DNA of 64,000 nucleotides from Escarpia spicata. Lineage: Eukaryota > Annelida > Polychaeta > Sabellida > Siboglinidae. The notes under the pieces are model-generated. The model searched no databases, was not told the origin of the DNA, and was given only the letters and a program-made list of their open reading frames with translations. Each line of letters opens with the position of its first letter. Positions within the stretch are counted from its first letter, which is position 1. Below, piece by piece: positions 42,481-55,200 of the stretch. The stretch covers positions 58,856,241-58,920,240 of the forward strand of contig OZ023214.1 in NCBI GenBank assembly GCA_963995525.1. The letters run 5' to 3'. A program made the translations under genes and the position numbers.

Positions 42481-43640
42481 GCAGTTGCAGTGACCTCTTT
42501 TTGTTTTGCAGTGGTTATGCTCACATAAGGTGGCAGGTGCACAAAATATGCTTTCTACTTAGGTGGGGCATATGGGGCAGCAATGCTTGTATTCATTCAT
42601 TTCGGACAAAAAACGGAAAAATGTTGCATGAATGTTTTCTACTGAGGTGGGGCATTCCATGTAATGTAAGCACCATTTCGGCCGCACAGTTAATATGTCA
42701 ACTTGAACCAGTGAATATCAGTGTTGTGTTACACTCCTGGTAGAGAAATACTCCTTGTTTTGGCTATGTGTCACGGGTGCTTTCTGCTTAGGTGGGGCAT
42801 TCCGTGTGAAATAGAAATGTTTTGTATACACTCTCGGTGGTTTATATAGACCAATACTGTGTAGCACTTCAGTTACCGAAATGTGTGGATTCCTAATGTG
42901 TTAGGCGGGGAATTACATTTAGCCGTCACAATTGTTGTTTACAAACCGATGGTTATGTTAATTATACGCATAATGCGTAACGCTTCAGGTACAAAATCAT
43001 TGTATGGTTAATATGTTTTTGGCGCGTGCTTTCTACTGAGGTGGGGCATTCCATGTAGCATAACATTTTTATTTACACACATGATGGATATTATATAGCA
43101 ATAATGTTTAGCACTTAAGATGCCGGTATATACTTTCGTGTGGTTTTTTCATGTATAGCATGAATGCTTTCTGCTTAGGTGAGGCATTCTAAGTGGCAGT
43201 AACAGTGTTCGCAGTAACACAGGTTATCTAAGTTCGCGCTAATTGCCATTGGAAACACGTGGACTAATGTGTTGATACATTGAATACCAATGTTTTTATA
43301 CGAAAGCTCATAGTATTAGTAGATAACATCCATGCTTTCTACTGAGGTGGGGCATGATAGGTACTGTTTTGATGAATAGTTGTTACATTCTGAGTGTAAT
43401 TGCTGTAATTTTGCTTAGTGACACGGAATCCTGTGGGGTGGGGGGAGCCATTCTGAAAATTAGTTATTACAGAATTGGCCTGGTGTGGTTGGTTCCCCCA
43501 CCTTTGCTGTCAGTTTTGTATATTTGTTATGATATGTATAACTAGGTATCGACATTGTATATTATTGTAGTTATGTAATCTAGCTATACATAAAGAGTTG
43601 GCTTACTATTAAGCTCTTATACAAACATACATCTGACTTG
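42481..43640 (+). repeat. spaced repeat TGCTTTCTACTTAGGTGGGGCAT type downstream of the recombinase
   Basis: Six copies of TGCTTTCTRCTKAGGTGGGG + CATTCC at 42550, 42632, 42778, 43027, 43160 and 43330, with different AT-rich sequence between them. This is probably part of the 3' non-coding region of the DIRS-type element. No gene seen. Confidence 0.7.
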
Positions 43641-43718
43641 TGTTATCAGCAAACAAGCCACGTTTCCGAGTCACGGAGTCAAAACTTTATTTGGTAGTGT
43701 TGTCCGGCATAAAGTAAT

Positions 43719-43835
43719 CAATTTTCACATCTGGACAAAAGCATGGTTTTGTGGAGTGTTTAAGTGATTTGTGAAGTTTTTGAATCGATTTAAGGTCAAG
43801 GTAACATGTTATGGGTCAATGTGAAGGTCAAATTT
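43719..43835 (+). repeat. left inverted repeat of a second Academ-like element
   Basis: AATTTTCACATCTGGACAAAAG ... GTGAAGTTTTTGAATCGATT, reverse-complementary to 47565-47815, with an internal deletion relative to the right copy. Confidence 0.6.
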
Positions 43836-43869
43836 CCGCTAAGGCACTATTTTCTTAATAGTTTCTCTT

Positions 43870-44756
43870 ATTAGTTAAATGCAGACAAAACTGAATTCCT
43901 CATCATTGGTACTCCAATGCAGCGAGGTAAACTTAATGACTTTTTTCCAACATGCATCCTGAGTCAAAATATCACACCAGCAGCATCAGTACGGAATCTA
44001 GGAGTGACCTTTGATTGCGACTTCAATTTCAGACAACACATATCCCAAACGTGCCGTTGCTGTTTTTATCATATCCGTGATCTTCGCCGCATTCGCCGAC
44101 ATATGTCGCTTTCTGTCGCTAAGACTATCGCAACAGCTCTTGTTAGCAGCAGATTAGATTATTATTGCAATTCCATCCTTTATAATATTGCTATCAAGGA
44201 TATTGCAAAACTACAACGCGTCCAAAATTGTTTAGCAAGGGTAGTCCCACAATCTCCTCGATTCTCCCGCTCAGTGCCACTTCTAAAATCACTGCATTGG
44301 CTCCCCGTGCGATATCGCATTATGTTTAAGATCTGCACAATCACCTACCAAGCCCTTTCATCCAAACAACCTAGTTATTTACACTCAATGCTCACACCAG
44401 CTAGACAAGCCAGACAACTTCGGTCGTCTAGTTCGAAGTTGCTATCTGTTCCTAGAATTAAAACAAAGGCTGGAACTCGCGCTTTTTCAGTTGCCGCGCC
44501 AACTATATGGAATTCGCTCCCGTTAGTGTTAAATCAGCAGAAAATATTGTTACTTTTCGTCGTCACCTCAAAACCTATCTTTTCAAGATTGCCTATCCTC
44601 CCTAGCTTCCTAGCACATCCATCCATTTGTTAACGACTTCCGCCTATCACACGAATACGAGAATGCTCAATCCTTTGGTTTTGGTGCGCCATTGAGCTCG
44701 GATTGTCTGAGGAGATTGGCGCGTAAGAAGTTATGTATTATTATTATTATTATGTA
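43870..44756 (+). mobile_element. L2/CR1-like LINE, 3' fragment
   Basis: LNADKTEFLIIGTP leads into the 43917-44633 frame: SVRNLGVTFDCDFNFRQHIS, SSRLDYYCNSILYNIAIKD, KLQRVQNCLARVV, LLKSLHWLPVRYRIMFKICT and APTIWNSLPLVL. This is the RT C-terminal region of L2-type elements. The 3' end carries a (TTA)n tail at 44738-44755. 5'-truncated and frameshifted at the end. Confidence 0.75.
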
Positions 44757-45178
44757 TCTCTGGTATCCTCCAGTACGATTATTATATTGATGTCTTTCAT
44801 GGGGTCTTCATGTATCCTTAGTCCATCGATGAGATCGTTCCATCGATATTGGGGTCAATGTCCCATGTTCGGAATCAAGGTCAGTATGGTTTCATAACTT
44901 TTTTGTTTACCAAAGCTACGTGTATGTGGCATTGGATCTTTCACGGAATATGAAATAAGAAAATATTGGTTGTGGAAAATTTAAAGTTTAAATATAAATA
45001 TATTGTAGTGGAAAACAGTTTATTTCAAATCAGTGAAAGTAATACCATTAAGACCATGACATAGGGCTTAGGCGCCACCAGTTACACGTGTACGTACTAT
45101 TTACAGGCTGTCAACTTGCAGTATCGCATCAAAATCCTTTCTCGCCAGCAAGACGTTTTACATACATGAGATCTCGTA
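44757..45178. other. spacer in the second Academ-like element
   Basis: No gene recognised. Confidence 0.35.
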
Positions 45179-46745
45179 TTATTTACAGTCCATAGTTGTT
45201 GATGCATCCACCTTCACAGTAACAAAGAATAGTGCATTTGATACCTGCCCTGGCACATTTGCAGTTTCCTGTGCAGGCTTTGCGTGGGTCGGCTTGCACT
45301 GTCCAGAATGAAAACCAAGGCTGCCAAAGTGGCCACCAGCAATGATGACAATATCGCTGTCGACTGTGCGGATGAAAGCCTTTGACTGACCTTGTTGTGC
45401 GGCCTGAGAGAGATGCAGAAATATCCTGCTATCGGTTTCCTGGTGATTGCATGGCATGATCGTGTCCAAGTCAGCTGCCGATTGGCTGTGAGGGGTATTC
45501 ACCAGGACGAGATCGTCATACGTGGAGCAAACCATAACATTGTTCAGCTAAGACGATGCCTCGATAACAGCTTTTGAAAGGAACCTAAGCAGCTGGACTT
45601 TGTTTTCAAATTTTGCTAGGTACGTGTTCCAGTCACGAGGGACAGGTGTAGAGCCTTCGACGGTGGTTGTCACGCCAGGGGTACCTCGTTTAGCTAGACC
45701 CTGGGCTTTGATGTTGTCATCAGGGTAGGTGTCCCATAAGATGTCGAGTCGCGATGTTGAACTTGAGAGAGAGCTTGTAATGAAGGGCGTTAATGCACAA
45801 CATATTGATTGAAGTTAACGGCGTTTGTTAGGCGGACCATGTGAACCACAGCTGGGGCATCCAACACCTCCACCGTAACATCATCTGGAGGTGTGAGTTT
45901 TGGGATAGTCAGACAGTACAGAATATCAGATTTTGTGCCGGACTTGAGCTGGTTTTTGAACGTGAAGAAATTGTCCAAGTCGAAATCTGGCCGGGACTGT
46001 AGCGACAGGAAACGATGAGACATCAGTGATACATCTTTGTTCAGTGCATTGACTTTGTTCCTGTTTTTTTATTCATCTGTGTATCTTGCAAACGTCTGGA
46101 GAGCTGACGTCTTGATTGTGTCTGTGATGGAAACCTTACCTTTCTTCAGGCGCTCACTAACGAAGGCTTCATGGCGATCCTTGGCTTTTTTGTATGCACT
46201 GCAGAGCGCCTCTGCGATTGCAGGTGGCATGACCTCTCGAGTATGGAGGGTGTCCAAATCTGGACCATTTTGTGGTAAGAAAGGGTTTTTCGGTGGTAGA
46301 ACATTGAAAACTGAAAGGACAACCTTGGCGAATGTCATTTCCAGGCTACTGTAGCCCTGTTCGTGGTGACCGAGATGATGCGCAGTTGCACCGATATCAG
46401 CAGCATCTTCGAAGGCAGCGAGTGCTTGCAGCTTCTCTTTTAGTGTCATCACATGCTCATCCATTGTATATGGCATACCAAAGAGGTTGGCAACTCCTGA
46501 AGCGCTTATACGGAGCTTGGTTGTTTGTTTGTTGCTATAGTCTTAGGGATGAACGAAAACTTCTTCTCACTCTGTTGTACGACAAAGTTGCCTTTGCGGA
46601 ACTCTTCTAGGACATTAGGGTGCTTCTGCTCCAGCTCAACCATGCCCTTCACGTGAACTGTCAACCACCGTGAGTAACGGGTCTGGTTAAAGATGAACAG
46701 CCACCCAGAGTTCATCGATAACCTGCACATATAGGTCAAAATCAC
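45179..46745 (-). pseudogene. Academ-like transposase remnant with XPG-like motif
   Basis: In minus-strand order: NQTRYSRWLTVHVKGMVELE and KGNFVVQQSEKKFSFI (46700-46580); MPYTMDEHVMTLKEKLQALA (46476); a long helical segment to 46069; FFTFKNQLKSGTKSDILYCL (45960); then DLDTIMPCNHQETDSRIFLH and KAFIRTVDSDIVIIAGGH (45470-45330). The last block (E/D-T-D...TVDSD) keeps the acidic pattern that is damaged in the 35.6-kb copy. Frame breaks near 46560, 46060 and 45780 and loss of the C-terminus make it non-functional. Confidence 0.6.
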
Positions 46746-47560
46746 CCTCTCTGAGAGAAAGTATGTGAAGTGATTGTTCGCTTCTATGCTACGCTAATTC
46801 ACTCTTCCAGACACTCCGATTCCACACACAGTTGTTGGCGATTCGCCAACTGGCGGTTTACTACGCGTATGATACAACATAGTTCCTAGCCTAGTTATGA
46901 GGTATGTATGAATCGACAATGCAGCCGTTAACGAAACACCGGCGTGTAATTTGCATCGCCATCGGTCGACTATTTCATTCTAATTCAGTTAAACTATTCA
47001 GTAATGTGGCTTACTAAGTAGCATGTACCAAAATGAAATGTTTATACTTCAGTCTATATAAAACATGGAAGTAATACTATGATGCTTCATATGGTAAAAC
47101 GATATTGTTTCAAAACCGTAAACACAAATACATGCACTGCCATAATACCAGGATGCATTGTGCTTGTCGCTTGAAGCGCTCTTTTACGATTACGATGTTA
47201 ACTAACGCCAATAAGCGCATAATGTATACATCAGTATATTGCCTCCATAATTGGATTTGAGCTCAACCCAACACATGACTTTGGATCCAATTGATTGACG
47301 AAAACTCATAAATAATTTTGTGTACAAGAAAACCCAATCATACACTTAGAGATCACGATCGCCATGCCAGTGGATACAAGGGGGTCATTGCACCTTGATA
47401 TTGACCCTCAAAATGTGTGACCATAACCCCCAATTGAAAATAAATCTCTATCAATCCACCCAGGGTGTATGTAAACACCACAATGGACACCAATTACCTA
47501 TGAACTGGTAGTGAGGACACACAGCTGGGTGTTTACTCGTGTTTTGGTGACTAGTTGACA
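46746..47560. other. non-coding stretch upstream of the transposase remnant
   Basis: AT-rich; no gene or clear repeat seen. It may contain the 5' part of the second Academ-like element. Confidence 0.35.
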
Positions 47561-47564
47561 CTGT

Positions 47565-47815
47565 CATTGACCTTGGCCCTAAATCGATTCAAAAACTTCA
47601 CCAATCACTTCAGCACCCCCAATTTCCCTAGAAACGACACTAAGATCATCCAAATTGGAGCACAGGTTCCAGAGATCTGGCAATTTTCGATTTCGGGTGG
47701 CGGCCATTTTGGATTTTGCACAAAATGGCAGAAGCATCCAAATTTCAGATTGCTTCCATCAAAATTCTGAAATAATATGGTATCAAGGTCATCTTTTGTC
47801 CAGATGTGAAAATTT
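47565..47815 (-). repeat. right inverted repeat of the second Academ-like element
   Basis: Reverse complement of 43719-43835 at both ends, about 130 bp longer in the middle (includes GGTGGCGGCCATTTTGGATT). Confidence 0.6.
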
Positions 47816-47989
47816 ACGGCCCTTGCTGACATTAACGTCCCTCACTATAACGTGGTCTGCTCAGATGTTTCTGTCGCTAGTTTTTTTACTTTATTATATG
47901 ACATAACTTTTTCCACGTAATAGAACTCTATATCATGTAATCAAACATGCAGATAGGCCACAGAATGGCCAGAAAGTTGTTGAACCCTG

Positions 47990-48285
47990 TTAAAAATGTA
48001 CTACAGTTTATTATGGTAAACCGTAATACATCCATAGTAAATCATGGTGAATTATAGTAAACCATAGTATATTGCATTTTACCATGCTTTCGCCATAGTA
48101 AACTATGGCATTCACTGTAATAAACCATGGTAAAACGTGATATTCATCATAATCAAACGAAGCATTTACTATAGTAAACCATGGTATTTATTATGGTAAA
48201 ATATTCCGCAAAAACACTGTCGTTTACTATAATAAATTATAGTAAATTTACTTTAGTAAACCGTAGTATTTTTAGCAGGGAATAT
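47990..48285. repeat. palindromic TTTACCATGGTTTAC/TTTACTATAGTAAA island
   Basis: About ten copies of AAACCATGGTA, TAGTAAACCATAGTA and similar steps on both strands over 300 bp, able to form many hairpins. No coding capacity. Ends of an element were not recognised. Confidence 0.65.
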
Positions 48286-48692
48286 TCTTCAGACTTCTCG
48301 TCATCTGTCGCCAGTTGGCGCTACAGCCAGCAGGCATTGATTCTGATAGCTCTCAAACCTCGCGTCTGTATAGTTTCTCTTTTTATACGAAGTAATATTT
48401 TAAAAAAAACATTGGAAAAAAATAATCGATGGTAGCGCTGCATGTACGCGCCAGTAACCAGCGCGGCGCCGGAGTAAAGGCGGTATCCAGCAATCCATAT
48501 TTTGCACAAACTACATCTACATCGCTCATAGACAGGTTGATTTAAATGAGAAATGTAATAAACGTTTCTCGATGTTGGCGTTATGTCATAATAACGTAAA
48601 CCTATGTAGCAACGGAGATGAATGATCGTGTGACAGTCCATATCCACGAGGATGGATGAAAATAAAATGACCAATGCCCGGATGTCCGACTT

Positions 48693-48704
48693 CTAGAATA
48701 TTGC
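48693..48704. repeat. 12-bp target duplication, left
   Basis: CTAGAATATTGC, repeated perfectly at 49927-49938. Confidence 0.7.
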
Positions 48705-49926
48705 TAGCCTCGATTATCCAAGCGCCGTGAGGTGGCAGCATTCGCTTGGGACAACACGTGTGACATGTTTCAATATAAGCTTAATGTTGAATAGTTGTTG
48801 TATTATCTGATAAAAGTGTATCCTTAATTAATTTGTTATTTCATAATTGGCCTGAGAGCCAATCATCATCTCTACCCGAATCTGGGGTAAAGCCCCCCTA
48901 CCGGTAAAATGGCAGGAGCTTACTAATCCAGTCCGTTGTGACCACTGATCTGTAATTATAACTGGATGGTCGATGCCCACCTCTTATCACTGGGCTGGTT
49001 GAGGGGAGCGGAAGTTAGATGTGGCCATCTTGAGTGAGGCCACTAATGACCAGTCCTACTGCTGCACTCATACAACTTGGCCGTGTTTCTGGTCGTCCTG
49101 TACTGATAACCAGAGAAAATGCCATGTTGTGCATTCGGATGTTCAAATCGAACATCTGGAAAAAAGGACAAAGATGCTGGGATCTCATTCCATTCGTATT
49201 TCCTGAACTCTACTTGTTTTATATTATAGTATTAATAAAGCCTTAAGGGGAAGCGTGCTACAGTGCTATGCTATGCACCACAGCTAGGAATAGAATGAGT
49301 GAGTAATATAGGACTATACTAGTAATAGTGTGATTTAAGCAGTTGGAGTTGCTACACGGAACCTGCAAAGGTGTGATTATACTTTTATGTATAATGTAAA
49401 CTAAGTATATGTATGATGCCATTTATATATATATATATTATATGCACAGCATTACTATTCCAGAAGGGACTATAGGTGGTGGTGGTGTTGCTTTGTTATG
49501 TCACTAATGTTTTGATTTATTTCCAGGTACAATTAGGTGGTGATCAGGGTGAAGGCACTATAGGTGGTGGTGGTGTTGCTTTATTACGTCACTAATGTTT
49601 TGATTCATTTTAAGATACAATTAGGTGGTGATCAGGGTGAAGGGACTATAGGTGGTGGTGGTGTTGTTTTGTTATGTCACTAATGTTTTTATTTCTTTCC
49701 AGATACAATTAGGTGGTGATTAGGGTGAAGGGACTATAGGTGGTGGTGGTGTTACTTTGTTGTCACTAATGTTTTGATTTCTTTCTTTCCGTTATAAATA
49801 TAGGTCAGTGGTTGTGACTGGCCAATGCTGCCACTTCACGGCGGCTGGATAATCAAGTCTAGGCCATTCTGAGCCAGACTATCGTTCTGGTGGTCACGCA
49901 GCCAGGCGAGAGTCGGTTAAGCGAGA
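48705..49926 (+). mobile_element. 1.2-kb non-autonomous element with 12-bp duplication and stem-loop end
   Basis: Flanked by perfect 12-bp copies of CTAGAATATTGC. Its right end is the GAGCCAGACTATCGTTCTGG ... GGTTAAGCGAGACT block shared with the repeats at 13.0, 14.4 and 14.6 kb. Its left part (48766-48890) is an inverted copy of 13096-13215. Sequences near both ends are inverted copies of each other (48706-48745 and 49822-49864, landmark GGTGGCAGCATT). A long duplication suggests target-primed retrotransposition; no RT is encoded. It contains the 88-bp tandem array at 49469-49795. Confidence 0.55.
49469..49795 (+). repeat. about 88-bp tandem repeat (GGTGGTGATCAGGGTGAAGG family)
   Basis: Four units of ACTATAGGTGGTGGTGGTGT + TGCTTTGTTATGTCACTAAT + GTTTTGATTT.TTTCCAG + TACAATTAGGTGGTGATC. 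The same family occurs in reverse orientation at 51895-52205. Confidence 0.85.
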
Positions 49927-49938
49927 CTAGAATATTGC

Positions 49939-51894
49939 AAGTGTAGTGGCGACGCCTGCCGTATTTATTCATATTCGCTCTCTGGTGCAGCCAGAGCCTG
50001 ACCTGGTTTCGCAAAGCTTGCGAACAAAGGTCAAACCCCCCGAAGGAACTTGAAATGTTGGACAATCCAAACATCCAGTTTCCCATGGTAATACTTCTAG
50101 TATCAGAAGTTCCACTTATCAGGGCCTATACGTTTTAGCGCCTTATAGATACGCCCGTGACCGACAAAAAATATCGTCTTATGCGAATTCACGTTATCGG
50201 GAGTGCACCGAATACAAATATCCGCAAAGCTACTCATATTATGTCAATGACAGTGTTTCCTATTTCAATTATCGCTTCATATAGTATGAACGCTTTGTGA
50301 AACCTGGCGCTGATCGATGTCCAGTCGTTATCATGTACACCCACTTTAAGTTTATGTTGCTTGGATCATCTCTGCATTGGGGTTGGGGGGGGGGGGGGGC
50401 GATAATTCGGATCACCCATGTCTGCATAACCGGTATGACTAAAAGGCGCACGACCACGCACGACCACGAACGACCACGCACGACCAAAATGTATGTAGTG
50501 TTGGTAACCAAGCGGGCTGTTGGTGGCACGTAGGAGGTATATGTGTGCAGCTCACCAAATTTCAGTTATGTACTTCACATTAGAGTAACAAATTCGCAAC
50601 TTTTATCATCACTTGTGGTAACTCTCCGGTTCCATTCAAATTTGGCGTAGTGGCGCTACCTGACGGGTAACACTAAACTAAAATATTCCTGTTACTAGAT
50701 CCATCCACCGAGTTATTTATGCCTGGATAGCGAGTATTAACGACCTAGCCTGTTTTATTGTAATATTGAGACAGCCAAGCCCAAGCTGCAGATCCGATAT
50801 CTGGATTAGGCCCACTCATTAGCCTAGGCAATAAGGCTTATACATACACTGCCTACAGTATCAGATGGTTAGTGTAGAAGGATCAATTTCAATAATAAAC
50901 TCATAAATAATGAGTTGCCTAATATATACTCTTGACATTAACATTGTTATGGTAATTCGTTATTTAAAGGATGCTATAGTGTTATTGCTTAAAAAGTTAA
51001 TGATGTTATGTTCTGTGTCAATGTTCGACGGCGATGTATTTGGGGATTTGACATTATGTAGATATATAGATGTTCGTTATAATACCATTATACACATTTA
51101 GGATCTACCTGTACTGGTCACACATTATGTACAATCGAACATTTTTTTGTTTCAAAAACATTCTGAAAAATCAATACAAATAATACTAAATTCAACACGC
51201 TCATAATTCACAATTATTTTGTGCAAGGACTAATGACAGCCAAATATGACTGCATGTCTCCATGCACCAGCACGCAACTGAAAGACAAAAATATGTGTTA
51301 GCACATTATATATATATATCCACATATAGTAGGCCTATATGTTTATACTGTTAATATTTACATCTTTCCTATAGACAGCGTATCAGAGATTCGTGTTACT
51401 GTTCTTAGTTCACACAATTGTAATATAAATTACGTTTGTGATCCACGGTAGAAACCAATGGGAAGGTAACAGTATTTTTCTACCATATGTTTTGTTAATA
51501 TGCAATATGATGTATGTCGAGACTGTATATAGTGCTATATTCTGTCACTTTGTAGACGGGAGTTAGAAATTAAATATCACTGAAAGAATTTACTATTGTA
51601 GTCACTATCATGGAGCTATTTTTTGAGATAATGTAAAATGTTACAGGTTACCCACAACACCAGACTTAGCGTAACATTAGTTTAATCTAAGGGAATGAAT
51701 ATGTTGATGCCAAAAATAATTATTACAACATAATTCCAGTTTTGAAATGTCTGATCGTGTAAAACAGCACTAAGGAATGTAGCAAACTACATTAATAATA
51801 TATAGGCCTACACTTTGCACAACGTGACATAATATGGCTTAATTAATGATGTGTTAAGTATGCACATATTGTACCTGGAAAGAACTCAAAACGT
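49939..51894. other. AT-rich region without recognised genes
   Basis: Contains a G-run (50384-50399) and a 10-bp tandem repeat CACGACCACG (50446-50486). No gene or element could be supported. Confidence 0.4.
50380..50490. repeat. poly-G tract and CACGACCACG tandem repeat
   Basis: A 16-base G run, which may form a G-quadruplex, followed about 45 bp later by about four CACGACCACG/GAACGACCAC steps. Confidence 0.75.
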
Positions 51895-52205
51895 TAGTTA
51901 CATAACAGGGCATACTGTCACCACCTATACTCCTGTCACACAAACCACCATCACCACGTAATTGTATCTGGATAGAAATTAAAACGTTAGTTACATAATA
52001 AAGCAGCACCATCACTGCTTACAGTCCTGTCACTCAAACCACCATCAGCCACCATCTTCACCTAATTGTATCTGGGTAGATATCGAAACGTTAGTGACTT
52101 CATCACCACCTACAGTCCTGTCACTCAAACCACCATCACCCCACTATCACCACCTAATTGTATATGGATAGAAATTAAAATGTTAGTGACATAACAAAAG
52201 CAATC
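51895..52205 (-). repeat. inverted relative of the 49.5-kb tandem repeat
   Basis: Three to four diverged units on the minus strand (TTATGTCACTAACATTTTAA, TACAATTAGGTGGTGATAGT, GATGGTGGTTTGAGTGACAG). Lies 2.1 kb from the plus-strand array. Confidence 0.75.
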
Positions 52206-55200
52206 AAGCTTAAGCTCCAGTAGTGTCTCTCACTGTTACTACCGTACTTAGAAAAAATAATGATAACTGTATATAGATCTAAGTACTTGCAATGTTGTAT
52301 TTCACATGCATACGTCTGATACCAAAAAACAAATGCACGTCCAACACAGTTACATCAATGAAAATTTGAGGTCCATGTGAATACATCCAACACCATGCAT
52401 GTTTTCATTGTATGGCCGGAATACCTACAGGATGGAACAAAGTCTGTACATGTGACAATATTGTCATAGTTGGTTCTTAAATAATATATGACAGTAAAAC
52501 GTTGTTGCACTTTCTATCCCAGGATACAGTGCATGATTAAAGTGTCACACGTATACGTTCGACACCAAACAATTGCACGTCCGACACCAAACATATTCTT
52601 GTCTATTTTTTTAAAATATCATGTATACAACATTTTATTGGGTCTAATCAACAGATTAACATCTGCCCCACAGATACATGACAAAATATTTGTAATATAC
52701 CCTCACACATCACACAGATTAGGACATAACCTTATGTGGGGTACTACCGGCCCTGCCTTCTGGATAAGGATGGACAGGCTTAATCTGTTTCAGACATCTG
52801 GTAAGGAATTGTAGACTTTCAACTGTATACTAAATAGTGTAGTGTTATTATCAGGCATGTGGCTTAGGACTGACCAGGAATGGATGTTGTTTGCAATATA
52901 TCATATAGATACATAAATAATATTCCTCATATTACCATTATAATAAATCATAATTGATGTACTTTTTAATTACACAGAATACATTACAATTACCAATGAA
53001 ACACCCTGACAGGAAATATTACAGTTTTACACACCTGTAGAGTTTGTTAGAATGTGTTACAAAACTGGCAAGGTGTTCATCCAACTTCCGAACCATTTCT
53101 TAATATGTGTGGGCATTTGGATGTTATTTGAACAGTTTTAGGGCATACGTTTAAACATAATCTGTTATCCTAACCTCTGTAAATGTTACAATGGATTACT
53201 GGACACAAAGGTACAAAATTCGACATGGATTCCCACTAGCCATACTAGGTACGGATATCAGATGGATCTCCAGGATTAGAAGGCGATGGGTTAAGTCCCT
53301 GTATGTACACAACGACCTTCTGTAGGAGCAGTGCCAGTGGTACTGCGTAGATGTGTTTTCATATTTTCTTATTTATTTTTGTATATGTTTACCTTATGTA
53401 TTATATACTGTGCTTCTACTATCACTTTAACAGTGGTAGGGGTATATGGACCGATATATGTATCACTATATGTATTTATGTCTCGAAATAAAGCATTGAA
53501 TTGAAAGTGTGCTCGTTTTACCCACCAACAACATTTCTGTAATGTCCCCCCTCCAGAAATTGATCCACTTGACTGTCAGAACTGGAACACATGCCGATTC
53601 GTGTGTAGTCGGCAATATAATATTGCTTTGTTTCTCTTTGAAACAAAACAATTTTTTTCAGGAATGCCAAACTATCATTTAGGTATTTGTTTCTGTAATT
53701 ATACAATCTGTATACAGTGTTTATAACTTGAAAAGTGCATTTAGGCAACTAAACTAAAAGGTTATTTATAAAATTATATGAGATATATATAGACTGCAGT
53801 ATTGCAATTTTATAACTAGTGTAACATGTATATTTATGTTGTATAATTTTTATTACATGTCAAACAAACATATACTGCACACAGGAATCAACCTCCGTTC
53901 ATTGTCGAGATGGTGTTCAATTGAACAGGTCTGCCAGGGAGTAAAGTGTAAAGCGCCTTGATCAGACCTGAGGACTGGATACTGTGATACATAAGAACTT
54001 ACCTTCTGTACCATTGCTTTTACTAATAAATTGTATGTGAAAGTGTAGATATTTTAATGATGGTGGACTGGCATCCTCTTAATTAGTTGACAATTAAAGG
54101 AAATGACTAACATGTTGATAAGTGTGCTCTGTCAGTATCAGTTATATGCTTGGTTGCACAAGGTTGGATAAGCAGATATCTAAGTAGTTGTGAACTAGAG
54201 GGGGTACCCTAATGACAGTATGTATACTGGTATGACAGAATGCCAATCTGTAGAAATGCTACTTAGATCATTGTTAATTGTGTCAAGATACTTGCCCACC
54301 TGTGTGGTTTGATAGGAGTGATGCCCCTAAATATAATATATATACAGCTGTGTATTATATATATATATATATTATGTATGTATATATATGTATTAGTTAG
54401 TCACAGAAATGTCACAGAAAAAAGACAAAGGAAATGGAGTCACAAGAAATAAAGTTACAACTACAAATGTAGTAATAATTGAAAATCTGACTACAAATTA
54501 CCAGACATGTGTTAAGACTTAAGATCCATTTTGCTATAACGACCCATTTTTTCTCCAAAATTTTGTACAGTGTATATTGAAAATCATTATTCATGTATAT
54601 GTATGTATATATGAGTGTGTATGTAAGCATAAAACAGCTATTCTCAATTAAGTTCTTCTTTCATGAGGTACTGTGGTGCCATTTCAGGTAATTGTGCCTA
54701 CAAACTGGGCACTGCTGGAAAACTGGGTCCTGGAGTTTCTGGTAACGTCCATGCATTAAAGGGTCACTGTGTGTGATTTTCTGCAGTGATACTAATACAC
54801 AAATCCAAGTTAAATCAATGAACTAATTACCTGAAACTGTCACAAGCTACACTAATGAATGGGGTCAGTCAGGGACTGGATAAAGTCACAACATTGGAAG
54901 GTTGTAAAATCACACATGTTGAGTTTGGTGCATTGACTGGCCCACTGACTCAAACAGTTGTAAACATATCAGTACTGTCCACTCCTCCAACACTGTGAAA
55001 TGCTTTAGATGAACATGATGAGCAGAAACAGCTGTCATTTAATCAGATTATTTGATGGTTTAATCATAACAACTGTGTTGTGAGCTTTCTTAGCGGGTCA
55101 TTAACTGCTTGCAAATATAATTTCTTAGTCACAGTATTTAGTAGTACCCCCGCTATAATATAAGCACCCTAAAATATCCAGTCTGATCACTTGTATCTGT

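Larger units (their letters stand above)
43719..47815 (-). mobile_element. second Academ-like element, diverged
   Basis: Bounded by unequal inverted repeats, containing a minus-strand transposase remnant of the same broad family as 24006-41078 and an L2-like LINE fragment. The TIR sequence differs from the first element, except for GGCGGCCA near the same relative place. Target duplication not determined. Confidence 0.5.
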
